Shown here one piece after another: positions 1 through 39,052 of a stretch of 64,000 bases of DNA. The DNA is from Metridium senile (lineage: Eukaryota; Cnidaria; Anthozoa; Actiniaria; Metridiidae). The notes below the pieces were generated by a model that was given only the letters and a program-made list of their open reading frames with translations, had not been told where the DNA came from and ran no database searches. Where the stretch lies: contig OX459103.1 of NCBI GenBank assembly GCA_949775045.1, forward strand, positions 11,166,605 to 11,230,604. Direction: 5' to 3'. Position 1 is the first letter of the stretch. The number at the start of each line of letters is the position of its first letter. Both the position numbers and the translations under genes were made by a program.

Positions 1-265
1 AAGACCTATCCTGGATATGGAACCCTCCCTATAATCTCGGACCAGGTTGCCTGGCAGAGACTTGGCCTTTCAGGTCACTGTTACAGGCACAAGAACTTGC
101 CTGCTTGGGAGTTTGTGCTCTGGGAGCCCTCCCACAGACACAGAACCATCCTGGTCACACTGTGATAGTCAGCATTTATCAACACTCTCAAGCAAGACGT
201 GGGTGCTCCAAGCACCACTGCGCTAGCCACAGGCATGGCTGATCCCCAGGATTGGAGTTCCAGGA
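1..265 (+). pseudogene. LINE polymerase C-terminal fragment
   Basis: The first 265 bases are clearly richer in G+C than what follows. Two frames give stretches such as LPAWEFVLWEPSHRHRT and FINTLKQDVG, which resemble the end of animal LINE polyproteins (a LLWEP.HG.R...TYIDTL type motif). The two pieces are in different frames and the first ends in a stop near 162, so this is a dead remnant cut by the window edge. The assignment rests on remembered family motifs. Confidence 0.4.
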
Positions 266-1544
266 AAATGATTCAATTAATTCCATCATTAGCACTGCAT
301 ATGTAGTTCCATAACCATAACAAACTACGTCATTGTACGGCCACCTATAGCAATGCAATGTGCTGCTTATATAGTGCTTTATTCACGCGAATCCCCATGT
401 GCTTATAAAAATAAGCCAACATAAACATAATCAATGGCCCTAATTATAAGCCCATATCTGTCTATTTTGGCTGTCAAGTACCGTAAAATGAAATCCAATT
501 TGTAATAAGTTCATGACAGTCCTATTTCTGGAGAAATTGTGGAAAAGACTAATTACAGTTTGTTTTGGTCTAAATCAAGCCATATTTCTCCAGGGAAAAA
601 TGATGTTATTACTATACAGTTAGAATCCAGCCTACCAGCCAGCCTCTCTCTTATAAGATATAATAATAATATATTAATCTTCTAGCAAATATAATACATG
701 CAGCTATCTTGGTCAACGTTTTAGTTATTATATACAGCCTGTACCTATCTTCCTGGTAAAAACAATCACTTGTAATCTAAATACGAAAGAGGTGCTTATT
801 AAAATAAGGTACTTAATTATTAAAATAAGGTATATGTCTGTCTATGACAGCTATGGATCTAACATGTTTCAATTCGCTTATAAATTGAATCATATTTTGT
901 TGTTTTTGCTAAATGTGGAAAGTTATTTTTAAACGATATCCCTTTCAAAATCATATATTAACAAGATTTAATTGAGTTACCTCACTAGCCTCGATTTGAT
1001 GCTGCTGATGACGTGATATTGATTGCCAACACTTCTAAACAGTTTTTAAAGTATTTTGATAAACATTTAGTACAAATTAACTTTAAATAAAGCACAGAAA
1101 TATAGCAAATAAAAGCATTTAAAATACCCAGCCTCGTTTTCATGCAACCACTTTCTGGTCACGTGACTAAAGCAACAACAATATAAAACTGTTGGTTGGA
1201 AGCTATATGTTGATGCCTGTCAGTGTCATGATGACTGCTCAATCATAACATGTTTTTGGGGGGCAATAACATCCCAGCCTCGTTTTCATGCTGGGTGTAT
1301 TTTTAAACTCCCATAAAATCGATAATAACGAGTTGACAGATTGTCAACAATTTTTTTCTTGTTCCTTGGGTGTCCCTGAACATATCTAGATAGGTTGTCA
1401 ACTTTCTTCATGAAAGTCCCACGGGAGCTATTTTTTGGACATTTGCTCCTTGACTAAAATAACAAGATCAATAAAAACACTTTATGAAAGCGACATGGGA
1501 TATTGAAGTAGCCTCCTTTGCATTTTATAGAAAAGTTCATTGAA
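266..1544. other. AT-rich stretch, no gene seen
   Basis: No convincing coding frame, RNA gene or organised repeat was found. The phrase cccagcctcgttttcatgc occurs twice (about 1128 and 1274), a small dispersed repeat. A short minus-strand frame at 1454-1684 only reads through the adjacent fold-back repeat. Confidence 0.4.
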
Positions 1545-1664
1545 TGACGAGGGAATTCCACGTTGAATTTCACGAGAAAAACGATATCGTACGAATCGCG
1601 GAGCGATATCGTTTTTTTCGAGTGAAATTCAAAGTGGAATTCCCGAGTCATCCAATGAATTTTT
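1545..1664. repeat. fold-back repeat 1 (120 bp)
   Basis: Two arms starting ttcattgaatgac and ending gtcatccaatgaa pair over about 50 bases around a GC-rich tip (tcgcggagcgat). Such a near-perfect hairpin is typical of a MITE or fold-back element. Sequence close to its left flank (1460-1520) reappears at 43515-43575. Confidence 0.75.
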
Positions 1665-2301
1665 CTTGAATCCCATACCGACACGGTTTTTATCGTAATG
1701 TGAAAATTATTTTAACAAAAGTGAATTTTATTACGCGCGACTAAAAAGCCATTTTGTAGCTCAGCGTACGCTTAGCCAATAAGAAAGCGAAAAAAAAAAA
1801 TCTGCTGAACGACAAATAACCGAGAGTCAAACGTACCATTTCAATCAACCTCGTGGTGATAAAGTACTTGCTTTTCGATGATCAATTAAGTCTGTTAGGG
1901 AGCACTTATACACAAATCTAAACAGAGTTCTATGGGAAGTTTTATGGAATCTTTTTTTGACGTCACACACTGGCCTAGGCTCGAGTCTGGCCGTCAAACT
2001 GGCCGCCTTGCACTTGTTCGCATCGATGCCAACTTTATCATGTTTTGATGAAAAAAATTGCCTAAAACGATGTTGTGATTCTCAAAAATCAGAAACAGTG
2101 GGAAAACAAAAGCACAATCTGTCACATGAATAGGACTTGAGGACATTTTATGCTACTAACGGAAAAAGAAAGAAAAATATCAACACACCATCTTCGTGAA
2201 AAGAATTAACAATGGAGAAAAAATCTTCACAAATCATAACAAAATGCCATCGGATTTTCACCGGTACTCCAAAGCAGTTTTATAAAATATTTGATATAAA
2301 T
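1665..2301. other. intergenic, no gene seen
   Basis: AT-rich sequence without a credible coding frame or recognised repeat; it separates two fold-back elements. Confidence 0.35.
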
Positions 2302-2578
2302 CGCGCGCTCTGATTGGCTGAGAAGCGTTCTCTATAACTCAACAGTGCACGGAGCGTCGATTCGTTTGATTTTAACTACTGAATATTTTATAAAAGAAAT
2401 AGAAAACTCGACAGCAGTGCTCTATTGAGTCATAGAGCACTTGGGAATTTTAAGAAGACTTGAGAAGCGCTGAGAAGCACTCCGCTACGCGTCGTGCTTC
2501 TCCTAACGCTTCTCTCGTCTTCTTAAAATTCCCGCGTGCTCTATGACTCGATAGAGCACGCTGCCTTGTTTTCTATTC
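2302..2578. repeat. fold-back element 2 with GCGCGCTCTGATTGG end
   Basis: Begins with GCGCGCTCTGATTGG (2302-2317), then about 80 bases, then a hairpin at 2395-2578 whose arms share agaaatagaaaac / gttttctattcct and contain GTGCTCTAT, GACTCG and ATAGAGCAC in series. The layout matches the element at 28415-28690: motif, spacer, TTTTATAAAAGAAATA, then a long hairpin. It is probably a non-autonomous mobile element. Confidence 0.7.
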
Positions 2579-3369
2579 CTTCAAGGTAATATACATAAGT
2601 CAAATTCAAGATGTTAATTTTGTTTGTAAAGTGATTCATGTAAATGCAAATTGAAAATGCTACTACTTTGAAGCTAATTATCTTGAAAAGTTTTAAATAA
2701 CCCAAACAAATAAAACCAGCACTGGAAAGAACAACATTAGAAGATAACATAGCAGGAATATCAACATTTTTGTGACACTAGCACATATGTTTTTTCCCGG
2801 CTCTTTAAGGTACTAAATTTGTACTAAATTTGGATATGTGTGAGTAACCCTACTTTGACGGATCGTTATTTCTTTAAAAATACTTCAATTATCTTAAAAC
2901 GAATATATATCAACAGTAATATGTCTAATCTACCCAATGAAGTAAAAAAATATTAAAGTTTTAGGTTTAAGAATGATCTCGTGACATTCAAAGTTTGGCA
3001 AATTTACACTTGTCGCGCGTTGAATTTCTCGTCATTTCACCGAAAACAGTTTTTATCGTATTTCTTCCAAAATAAAAAAGATTTCAACTAACGAACCCCC
3101 GTTCGGTTTCTTGCATACCTAGACCTACCTGTACACAAAATATTAGCCAAATCTATTTTTTGAGTGTGGCCGCGAAAATCGAAATTTTGTTCGATTCTTA
3201 CTGACATTCACTCTTAAGTAATATAGAAATTAGGTATTATAAGAAGGGAAAAATGTCAGAAAAAACAGAAAGTTTTATAGTCCTTTTCCACCAAATATCG
3301 TGAAAGTGATATTCACTGTTGTTTTTCCAAAACAACGAAGTGTGTTTAATGTATGTATGTGTGTGTATG
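2579..3369. other. upstream region of receptor copy A
   Basis: No gene was recognised. From about 3210 onward the sequence aligns with 43835 onward, marking the left limit of the block shared by the two receptor copies. Confidence 0.5.
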
Positions 3370-3682
3370 TATATATACACCTATTTCAAAAATCGTAGTC
3401 GCAATCAAAGATATAGTCCACACTCTCAAGCCTACTACAAAGGATGTTGGCATTTATACTCTTGTAATCGATTTATTCATAGAATATAGTTTGGTTGTAC
3501 GTGTTTGTGTTATATCAACATAACAAATTTTGCAGTGATAGATTATGAAACACATATTTATTCAAAAAGCGCGTAATAAATCGCACATTCAGTTAATCTT
3601 TAATACCGACATCCTTAGAAAGCTTTAGAGTGTGGACTGTAGCTTCGGCTGCGACAACGATTTTTGAAATAGGTGTATATAC
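3370..3682. repeat. inverted-repeat element abutting the first exon of copy A
   Basis: The left end (tatacacctatttcaaaaat, then a tagtccacactct segment) is the reverse complement of the right end (agtgtggactgta ... atttttgaaataggtgtata). The element stops about 30 bases before the start-codon exon. Partial relatives lie at 5268-5318, 13281-13335, 38440-38500, 39020-39050 and 40905-40925. The copy B counterpart is at about 44151-44458, so the association predates the gene duplication. Confidence 0.7.
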
Positions 3683-3723
3683 TTGTGAGCAGAACTAACG
3701 CTGTACTCTTTCAGTCAGCAGTG

Positions 3724-30214
<26,491 letters not shown>

Positions 30215-31232
30215 ACATTACCATGTGGTTCAGACAAATATTGGCTTGATTTACAAAAATGCTAGTAAATAACTAAGAATAAATAATAACTACTAAGATG
30301 TGACCATACGAATAAGTAAAGCATTGCACAGAAAGGCCGCCCAAGACACGTGTGTAGGTATATATTTTGTGCAATGGATCATACCTCTGCAGATGTTAAA
30401 AAACTCGATTATTTTCAAATTTTTTCTTTGCATTCCAATAGTCCCTAGGGAGCTTAGAACTCTGGTAAAGTTTAGTTCCTTAAATAATATTTTGAATTTT
30501 TTGTAGGATATTCGTTTTTCCGACGATGAAAGAGAAGTTTATCAAATCTGTATGTCGTTTAGATCTCTTTTGTGCTGATATAATCAAATGAATCTGTCGT
30601 TCGTGATGTATGAAGATTCGATATATAGAAATCTATTGATCCAAGATCTGATGTCATTAAAAATATTAAATAAACTGCCTTTGTTATTACAATGTTTAAC
30701 ACAATCTGTACGATCATAAAAATCAATAAAATAACAATGCAATAAGGGCTGCCTGTGTCAAATAAATATGCTAGATAAGAACCAATGGGCTATCTCAAAA
30801 TGAAAAAATTGTGAAGTCACCACGCATCTAAGCAAGATAATTTTTGTTAAATACCTGATGACATTTTTGCGTATTTCTTTTTCTATCTCAATTAAAGCCC
30901 CACTAACAACTGTGATGCTTTGCCGCGTCGTCCTAATTTCGTGTAATAGTAATTTATCAAAGTTCATAATGCCTTCTCAATCCAAATTATCCAAAGTAAT
31001 CCTGCTAATACCTCAAAACCATTTTACTGTATTTAAGTTATCTATATATTTTACAATATCAGTGCCGCAATATTTTTTTTTTTTCGTAAATAGTTGTAAA
31101 TAACAAGCTTTGATGTTTGAAAAGATTACATTCAACTCGCAAGTATCTCAATCTGATCCACGGACTAACAATTAAAAGATGCCATATAGAGCTGCTCAGA
31201 CCAGACGATAATACCCTATGGACATTAAAAAT
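30215..31232. other. 3' flank of copy A
   Basis: Several AATAAA signals follow the stop (for example about 30281). Similarity to the copy B flank continues to about 30890 (gtcaccacgcatc), the right limit of the duplicated block. No gene was seen. Confidence 0.55.
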
Positions 31233-31558
31233 ATTTAGACCTTGTCCACACGTAGCCGGGTATTTTTGAAATCGGAGTTTTTTTTCCTCCTTTTTCCTTT
31301 AGCCGGAGGTTTATCGTATACGTGTGGACGGCGAAAACGGAGCTTTTTGAATACGATGACATCAGGCTGTTCTCGTTTCACTTCTTCTTGGGCTTGTTTC
31401 AGACCTTATAGCCTACATATAATATATATATATCGCAAGTTGCCTATTAAAACATTCAAGCTATTTATACAAGGTGGCGACGCAACATTTTAAGGATAAC
31501 TTCGCTGATCTGGACTTAAAAAGTTAAAACAGCGCCGTTAAAGAGCATAAACCGACGG

Positions 31559-31711
31559 TGTCATGTATTGGGCTACCTGTGTATTCATGTATTGGGCTAC
31601 CTGTGTAGTCACATGGTTCAACTTGATCAGTAAAGAAGTGAAGCTAGAGCGTGTAGTTGTTCGTCGTTTTGCTCGTATGTTTCGACGGCCTTAGTGGCCC
31701 AAAACTCTACA
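31559..31711 (+). repeat. 5' LTR of gypsy element
   Basis: 153 bases, TGTCATGTATTGGG to AACTCTACA. Internally the attgggctacctgtgta phrase is repeated. It is followed by TTGGCGACGAGGATGGG, a probable primer-binding site. Confidence 0.85.
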
Positions 31712-31763
31712 TTGGCGACGAGGATGGGATATAACTTCGCATTTAGCGTTGCGTTCGTTTAAA

Positions 31764-34700
31764 ATGGACAAGGTTGAGTTCATGGGCCTATTATTGTCCA
31801 AATATGGGATTGGAATAACTGAAAAGAGAGTCAAGGCTGTTCTGGAGGCAACTCCACCCACATCTGCTCTTGAAGTACGTATCTTCTTAGGCATTGTTGG
31901 TTTCAGCTCACGCTTTATACCTAACTTCTCTACGAGTTCCGAGCCACTGCGAATGTTGACAAGACAAAACACGCTTTTCAAGTGGGGTACAGAAAAGCAG
32001 AACGCTTTTGTGGAATTAAAGAAAGCACTGGCCACTGCCCCAGTGTTGGCCTACTACGACAAAGATGCTCACACCAGTGTAGTTACAGATGCAAGTCCCG
32101 TCGGATTAGGGGCTGTGCTTATCCAAGAAAAGGACGGTGTAAGTAAGGTAGTGTGTTATGCAAGTCGCAGTCTTAGTGATGTAGAACGACGTTACAGCCA
32201 GACGGAGAAAGAAGCACTCGGGATCATCGCCAACTATTCCGGACTTCCCGCCAGTCATCGAGGCCAGCGGATACCATGCGTAAAATAGAAAGTAAACACC
32301 GATTCGGGAATCCAAGATAGAATCAAAATCGATTGTATAAAACTAAGCTAAATACGATTCTTTAAGTCAATTTAACACCAAAGGATATTGAAGCAACTAT
32401 CAAACTGTAATTCTGAAACATTTGTGGAGTTCAATGTTATAAAATTCGTCATTTACAAGCAAAAAGAACAACGACATGTCGACGATTTGAGGAAAGCCAC
32501 AGGGAGCCCAAGCTCGCTCAGGCCCGAACTCAATGAAACCCAACTTTCTTGCTACGGTTTGCCTTTTCTTTAACAGCTATCCCATTAAACTCTATTGTAA
32601 GTACGAGCTGGGAAAACAAGCTTCATTATGGTATTAAACATGTCTTAGTTTGCGAAGAATTTCCAAAGTTATCGCATCACAAAGTACCTCCACTTGAAGA
32701 AAGGATTGCAAGTATATGGCGTCTTACGAACGTCAATTCAATTTGGAGCTTTTTCAAAGTTAAAAAGGAAAGGTAAAACCTCGTTCGATCTACGACAAAT
32801 TACACACAAGCAATTTATGATCATGTATTTAGTTTATGAAACAGCCATGGTAAATGAGGTAACAAGCTTTGATTTTGAAAAATGATGCTTTGAATATCAC
32901 ACTTTTCGTGTTTTTCTTGCAACTTTACAATCTGAAAATTCCTGAATACAGAGCATGTATGTGAAGAAAACAGAAAACCGCCAACTATCGAAAGGAAAGG
33001 TTTCTATTCAATTAATAAAGCTATGTTTTGGTAAAAATCAAATGCTTTAATGTCATACAATATATTTCCAGTTAGGTAAATTGACAAATCCTTACCGAGA
33101 ATTTTATAATTCGAAAATAACTTTGATCCTCTATACATTTCTTTGTAAAATCTGATAAAATTATCTACCGCTTTTATGTTGCACCGCTGACCTTGTGAGT
33201 GGGCGCATGGCCGGAATAGTTGGCGATGGTCTGGGGATGCGAAAGGTTTGATTTATATCTTCAAGGTCTGGAAACCTTTGATCTAGTCACAGATCACGAA
33301 CCGTTGAAGGTGATATACTCCAGTAGGTCCAAGCCCTCAGCTCGTATTGAACGATGGGTTTTGCGCCTACAACCCTACCACTACAGAGTCCGCTGCATCA
33401 GGTCTAAGGAGAATATAGCCGATGCTCTCTCGAGGCTTACGGAACGGAAACCTGGCAACCAGCACAAATCTGATGACGAGTATGTTCGGGCAGTTGCCCT
33501 GCAGTCAGTACCTGCTGCAATGAGTGTCCAGGAAATAGAGAAAACGTCTGCAGAAGACGAAGAACTACGAAAAGTCAAGGACTGCTTAGTAAGTTGAAAC
33601 TGGGAGGACTGCCCAAAGAAATATTTGCCTGTTAGAAATTAATTGACATACATTGGACATGTCATATCATCTTGCGTGGGACAAGAATTGTAGTACCGAC
33701 AGTGTTGAGAAAGAGAGTTACCGAGCTTGCCCATGAAGGCCATCAAGGAATCGTTAAGACGAAGGAAAGGTTACGGACCAAGGTGTGGTGGCCAGGCATC
33801 GACCGGGATGCAGAAAGGAAGTGTCGTGAGTGTTATGGATGCCAAGTCGTCGTTAGAGAGTACAGACCGCCACCTGTAAAAGCCTATCTGACAGGCCTTG
33901 GCAAGACCTAGCTCTTGACTTAATGGGTCCAATGCCTACTGGTGAACATTTGATAGTACTAGTTGACTACTACAGCAGATGAATGGAAGTCGACATAACA
34001 CGTTCTACCAACTCAGAGAAGATTGTAAAGGTATTAGATGTTCATTTTGCTAGGTACGGAGTGCCCAAGTCCCTGCGAACAGACAACGCGCCAAAGCTTG
34101 TGTCAGCAGAGAAGTGTCTGGCCGAGATGGGAGTGGAGCACAAGTTGACAACGCCGCTATGGCCCAGAGCAAATGGGGAAGTCGAGAGACAAAACAAGAC
34201 ACTTCTGAAAGCGATGAGAGCTGCTCACGCAGAAAACCAAAATTGGCTGAGTTGAACAAGTTCTTACTGGCATACCGATCGACTCCTCACACAACAACTG
34301 GAAAGAGCCCATCAGAACTGCTATTTGGCAGAAATCTAAGCACGAAGTTACCCGATATTGGAGAAAGAGGTGAAGAAATCGACTACAGAGAACAACAAGT
34401 GAGAGATCATGATGCGGAAAAGAAGCAGTCTTCCGCTGATTATGCGGACAAGAAAGGTCATGCAGTGGAGAAAAATCTGAAGACAGGAGATCTGGTGCTG
34501 CTTGAAAAAAAAAAGAAAAGAAGAGAAAACAAGCTGTCCCCTGACTATATAAGTAAGCCTTATAAGGTTGCAGCACGTTACGGAGACCAGATTCTTATTG
34601 AGTCCCCTCAAGGGGTGAGATACAAACGGAACATCAAACATGTGAAACAGTTTGTCCAACCTAGCTTTGACGAAATCCCAGAAAGACCAGTTGAGCTCAG

Positions 34701-34863
34701 TCAGCCCAACGCTGAGGTAACAGTACCACCTCTCGCAGAGACAGGTGCTGGAGCAGATTCTACAGCGATGCCTGAACCAGAGCCTGTTCCAAGCCCAGAG
34801 AAGTTAGCGCCAAAAAGATCTGCAAGGACTTCAAAGCCGCCAGAAAGATTCAAACACTTATAG
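31764..34863 (+). pseudogene. pol remnant (RNase H, integrase)
   Basis: Pieces in frame at 31749-32227, 33226-33597, 33672-33911, 33983-34255 and 34256-34863. The last piece (about 200 residues) is the integrase C-terminal region, rich in Lys, Glu and Pro. Broken by insertion, one in-frame stop after YYSR and frame changes. Confidence 0.8.
32228..33225. mobile_element. 998-bp element inserted in the RNase H frame
   Basis: Ends CGCCAACTATTCCGG and CCGGAATAGTTGGCG are perfect inverted repeats of 15 bases; subterminal similarity continues imperfectly. The pol frame resumes right after it (ATGGTCTGGGGATGC). AT flanks both sides, a possible 2-bp target duplication. No transposase frame was found, so it is non-autonomous. 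Confidence 0.8.
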
Positions 34864-35105
34864 ATATAAGGATTAGACATTTGATTGAACACTCGTAGAT
34901 ATAAGGATTAGACATTTGATTGAACACTCGTAGATATAAGGATTAGACATTTGATTGAACACTCATAGATATAAGGATTAGACATTTGATTGAACACTCG
35001 TAGATATAAGGTTTAGACATTTGATTGAACACTCATAGATATAAGGATTAGACATTTGATTGAACACTCATAGATAGACGGATTGGACATTTGATTGAAC
35101 ACTCG
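34861..35105. repeat. 35-bp minisatellite, seven units
   Basis: Seven copies of a 35-bp unit beginning tagatataaggattagaca and ending gaacactcg, with few changes. The array begins at the stop codon of the last pol frame and lies before the polypurine tract. Confidence 0.92.
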
Positions 35106-35174
35106 TAGAGGACTACTTACGTTAATGTTTTTGTTAATGTTTTTTTTTTTGTAATTATCAAAGTAGGGGAGGAA

Positions 35175-35299
35175 TGTCATGTATTGGGCTACCTGTGTAT
35201 TCATGTATTGATCAGTAAAGAAGTGAAGCAAGAGCGTGTAGTTGTTCGTCGTTTTGCTCGTATGTTTTTTTGACGGCCTTAGTGGCCCAAAACTCTACA
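35175..35299 (+). repeat. 3' LTR of gypsy element
   Basis: 125 bases, same ends as the 5' LTR but 28 bases shorter, having lost one copy of the internal repeat. It is preceded by the purine-rich tract gtaggggaggaa. Confidence 0.85.
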
Positions 35300-35672
35300 G
35301 ACGGCCAGCAAGACCACGGCGATTTTGACCTTTAAAAGAACATGATAATATGTAGAATACAGCCTTCCTTTTCCCCTTTGATTTACTCGTTTGTTTAGAC
35401 TTAATTACTATATAAAAAGCGGTTGGATTGTGAAGCGAGCGAAGTAAACAGAGATGGCGCAAAGTGTTGAATTTTCGCGGATGTGCTACTGTAAAGAGTA
35501 CATGCGTGCGCACGCTCTGTATGGACGGCTAGCGTTTTCGAAGCGTATTCACGTATACGTGTGGACGGGCAAATACGATTCGAATACGCTACGTGTGGAC
35601 GCGGATATTTTTGAATACGGATAAAAAAATATCCGTTTTCAAAAATACTTGGCTACGTGTGGACAGGGCCTT

Positions 35673-38600
35673 AAAAACTTTATTTTTGGAGCTCAGCGTT
35701 CTTAAATATATTTTTACTAGAACGAATTATCCTTAAATAATTTTGCTCAAAATTATGAAAAAAACCCCACATTTTTTGTACACACAAAAACAAAAATCTT
35801 GACTAAATATCGAACCAAAACCATTTTTTTTTAAAATATCAACTTAGAGGAACACTTTGATAGCACTATAACATTTTAGAGAATAAAAAGAAGGGACATC
35901 CCTGCGTTTTTTTAAGATATGAATTTTTAGATTTCAATTTTTAGGTGAAATTGCACGAAAAATTGTGACAAACGTTACGTGATGTAATCGACAACGAGGA
36001 CTGGACGGGATTTCTAGTCCGAAATCTTGTCGGTTCCGAATTAGAGGACTTTGAATTACTTCAAATCCTGATTAATTATTCGCGAGGAATCTTTAAATAA
36101 AAATGAACAATTCTATATGGTAAAAAAGAATGAGAAAAAAAAAGCCGAGGAGGGGTTTGAACGTGCACGTTGCTGAGTGACGAATTTGTGAAGTTGCCCA
36201 AAATTCCCTCGAAAATTATGCGAAAAAGGCGACAAATGACTTCCAAACTTCAAAAGCGTCTAAAAAGTTCATTTTAATAGATATCGCTTAAAAATTGCCG
36301 ATTTTGTGAATCACCTATAAAGTACTTCTCACAGGCAGAAAATGAAGGAAATCTATTTTTTAAACCGAAGTCCACTGGTCCGCTCTTATGGAGACAGCCT
36401 TAAGTTCTTGAACCGGCCACTTCCGGTACGAGTTCGCGCCAGTTTTTAATTTTCAAAACAATAAAGTAGTTTCACATAAGCCGGTTCGATCTTGTATGAT
36501 AATGTGCAAGAAATATAAAGAATTCACGTGCATACGTTGTTACAATTAACGTCTTTTTTGTAAAGTTCACGGTTTTCTGTATTGTAACAACGTATGCACG
36601 TGAATTTTTTATATTTCTTGCACATTATCATACAAGATCGAAGATCGTTAATATGTTATTCAACAGTCTTGAGTCTATCTTTGAAGTTAATTTGAGCTAC
36701 AAGGCTTTATTATTATTTCGCTCTGTTCTATTTAAATTAAAAAATCGCATTTTAGCCATCGGAGAGATCATCGAATTTTTGGTCAAGTTTTATGCAATAG
36801 TTCTCAAAGGCCATACATTATTTTTACAAAAAAAAACAATTTCCGCTGAGAACCCAACTATTGTAGTTGGTCTTTGCCGAATGTCTAAGCTGGCCCACAA
36901 AAACTCTATTTTCTAGGAGACGATTTCTAAGACATAATTTAATCGATTGTAACGCAACATCGCATTTAGCGTTACCAGGCTATAGATCTTAAAAACATAC
37001 GTTTTACACATGAAATGAACAGTTTCTATTGTAAATCATTAATATATATATATATTATGTTAATTTAACTTGAAAGCCTACAGCTGTTAACTATATCGAA
37101 AAAATATCCGAAATGAACGGCTGTAAGTGGACTTTGCAATTGTGTATATACCGCGGTAACGCATTCACCATAAACAATAACAAACATTCAACTACTTTTA
37201 AAAAGCCAGTAAAATAGTCAATCTTTTGATTAATAAATGCTGAAAATCAAAAAATATATCACTAAATTGTTTAGAATATATCGTATATTGTCAATGTATG
37301 AGAGACTGAAGTCGTGAGAAAGCAGGATTGACCTGACCTTCAAATGACAGCGACGAGCTAGCACGTGCAACAAACGGATATCCGCAGTTCCTAGTCTAAT
37401 TACTATATCATTATTAAATTCACCAATGATATAAACGTTTTAATCTTTCTCACCATTGGTGAATGATCTAGTTGAATGAAAGCCGTCAGAAATTTCCTTT
37501 AGACCTGGCCTGTATTGCAGCAACGGACTTGTGTAATAAACCTTAGATACACAGCTAAGTATAAGATATGTATAAATCGTTCAAGTAAAACTTTCGTCTA
37601 TATTTGACATTGTTTTTTAGATTGTTTTTTTTTTTGCAACTAAACAAATAAACTAAATGAATAATGTAACGTCTTTCGCTTAGCTTTCATTTTTTCTGAT
37701 ATAAAACGTTCAATATAAACATTCAATAAACGTTCAAACTTTATTCTAAAGCTCAATAACAATTCATCACGAGGACAAAACAATAGTATTGTCACAGTGA
37801 GTTCTGCAAGAAATAAATTGAATTGAAACTCTGAATAAGTTCCTATTTGATATTTTTTTTATCATAATGAGTATCATTGACTATCCCTTTTTTGTGAAGA
37901 ATTAATTCTTTCTTAGCGGAAGAGGGTTAAAATATTACTCTGCTAACAGGGTATGTTTTGTTGAGACTTACAATCTTTGACAAAAGCATGTTTTTTAAAA
38001 ATCTTTAGCTGCTCATACTTTTTAAATACCCTCCCCTTCCCCCTTGCAATGAAATAGTGCTTGGTTTACAGCGAAAATCATCATATCGGATAGCTTAATC
38101 ATTATCTCTCGTAAGCTTACATTTTTTATTCGTGATGACTAATTAAATTAAAAGACATTGAAAAAAAAAAAAAAAATTAATGCCTGTAGCTGCTGAATTT
38201 GTCACTTGTCATTTAAACGTTTTGAATACGATATGAGAAACATTACTGAAACTAACAATTCCAGCTGTGTAACCAATCTTATTCAATTCTTTCTCGTTCA
38301 GAAATCAATATAAATGAAATGAAAATTTGCAGATTTTGGTGAATTTTATGTGTTTATGGTATATGAACATAACAAGTTGTTGCAGTGGTAGATGATGAAA
38401 TAAATACTAAGAATTCACAAATTATTTTTTAAATGCTTCACTGAGAGTGTGGACTGTACAGTACCACTTTAGGCTGCGTGCGAGATTTTGGCAAGAAGTA
38501 TATCATAGCTTATCACCCTCCAAAACCTTTTAGACAATTTCGAGAAAAGAAAATGTTGATTAATCAATTTGAACAATAGACTAATGTATATTTTAGTTGA

Positions 38601-39052
38601 AAATTTAAAATTTAAGTTTATAGATAGGATTCATTGTGAGAATTCATTCATCTGTAGGAAAATATGATCAAATATCATAATTGCCAAATACTGTATATCG
38701 TAAGTGTTGTAATATTGTTTTGGGCTTGCTGTGGCCCCTTGCTGCCATGAGGGGCAACCCAAACATGGTTGAGCGTGTTTGGTACTCGGAGTTTGAGTTA
38801 GTACACACCATTATTATTAAAGTTGTTCATACCGTTATAAATTAAAGTTTGACTTACAACAGTAAGTAATCAGTAATCATAAGTATATGAATTCATTTTT
38901 TTGTCAGACATTAGTAAAATATGGGGAAAAGCCGACAAGAGGTCTACTAATTACACTAGTAAGAATAGGGTTAAAACACTTGCAGCTGGTTTACGAGAAA
39001 TGATAGACGTTTAGTTGGTGGTTATATACACCTGTTTCAAAAAAGGTTGTCA
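35673..39052. other. intergenic stretch, only fold-back repeat 8 and dispersed repeats
   Basis: No coding exon was recognised in 3.4 kb. A near-perfect hairpin lies at 36486-36641 (tcgatcttgtatgataatgt and its complement, with agaaatataaa/tttatatttct in the stem). At 38340-38480 there is a degenerate relative of the element found upstream of both receptor start exons. Confidence 0.5.

Larger units (their letters stand above)
31559..35299 (+). mobile_element. Ty3/gypsy-like LTR retrotransposon, internally deleted
   Basis: 3741 bases with LTRs at both ends and 5-bp target duplications GACGG (31554-31558; 35300-35304). The gag, protease and most of the reverse transcriptase are missing. What remains is the end of the reverse transcriptase and an RNase H domain (TDASPVGLGA), interrupted by a 998-bp insertion, then RNase H continued (33220-33597), an integrase zinc finger (HEGHQG... 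CRECYGC, about 33720-33850), and the integrase core with a D, TDN and NGEVERQNK triad across 33900-34250. Stops and frame shifts (near 33910, 33980 and 34255) break it. No chromodomain was seen. A tandem repeat lies between the last frame and the polypurine tract. It cannot move by itself. Confidence 0.88.
31233..35672. mobile_element. inverted-repeat element split by the gypsy insertion
   Basis: Left end cttgtccacacgtagccggg with tatttttgaaa; right end tacttggctacgtgtggaca with gggccttaa. The ends are mutual reverse complements. Removing the gypsy element (31559-35299 plus one target copy) leaves about 690 bases rich in acgtgtggac repeats, a common MITE type in animal genomes. It is the oldest layer of a three-level nest. 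Confidence 0.7.

Noticed and set aside
32388..32885. Short frames in the element nested in the gypsy pol
   Set aside because: No family features; they overlap each other in different frames.
34861..35105. Repeat array considered as a CRISPR array
   Set aside because: 35-bp units follow each other with no spacers; minisatellite inside a retrotransposon.
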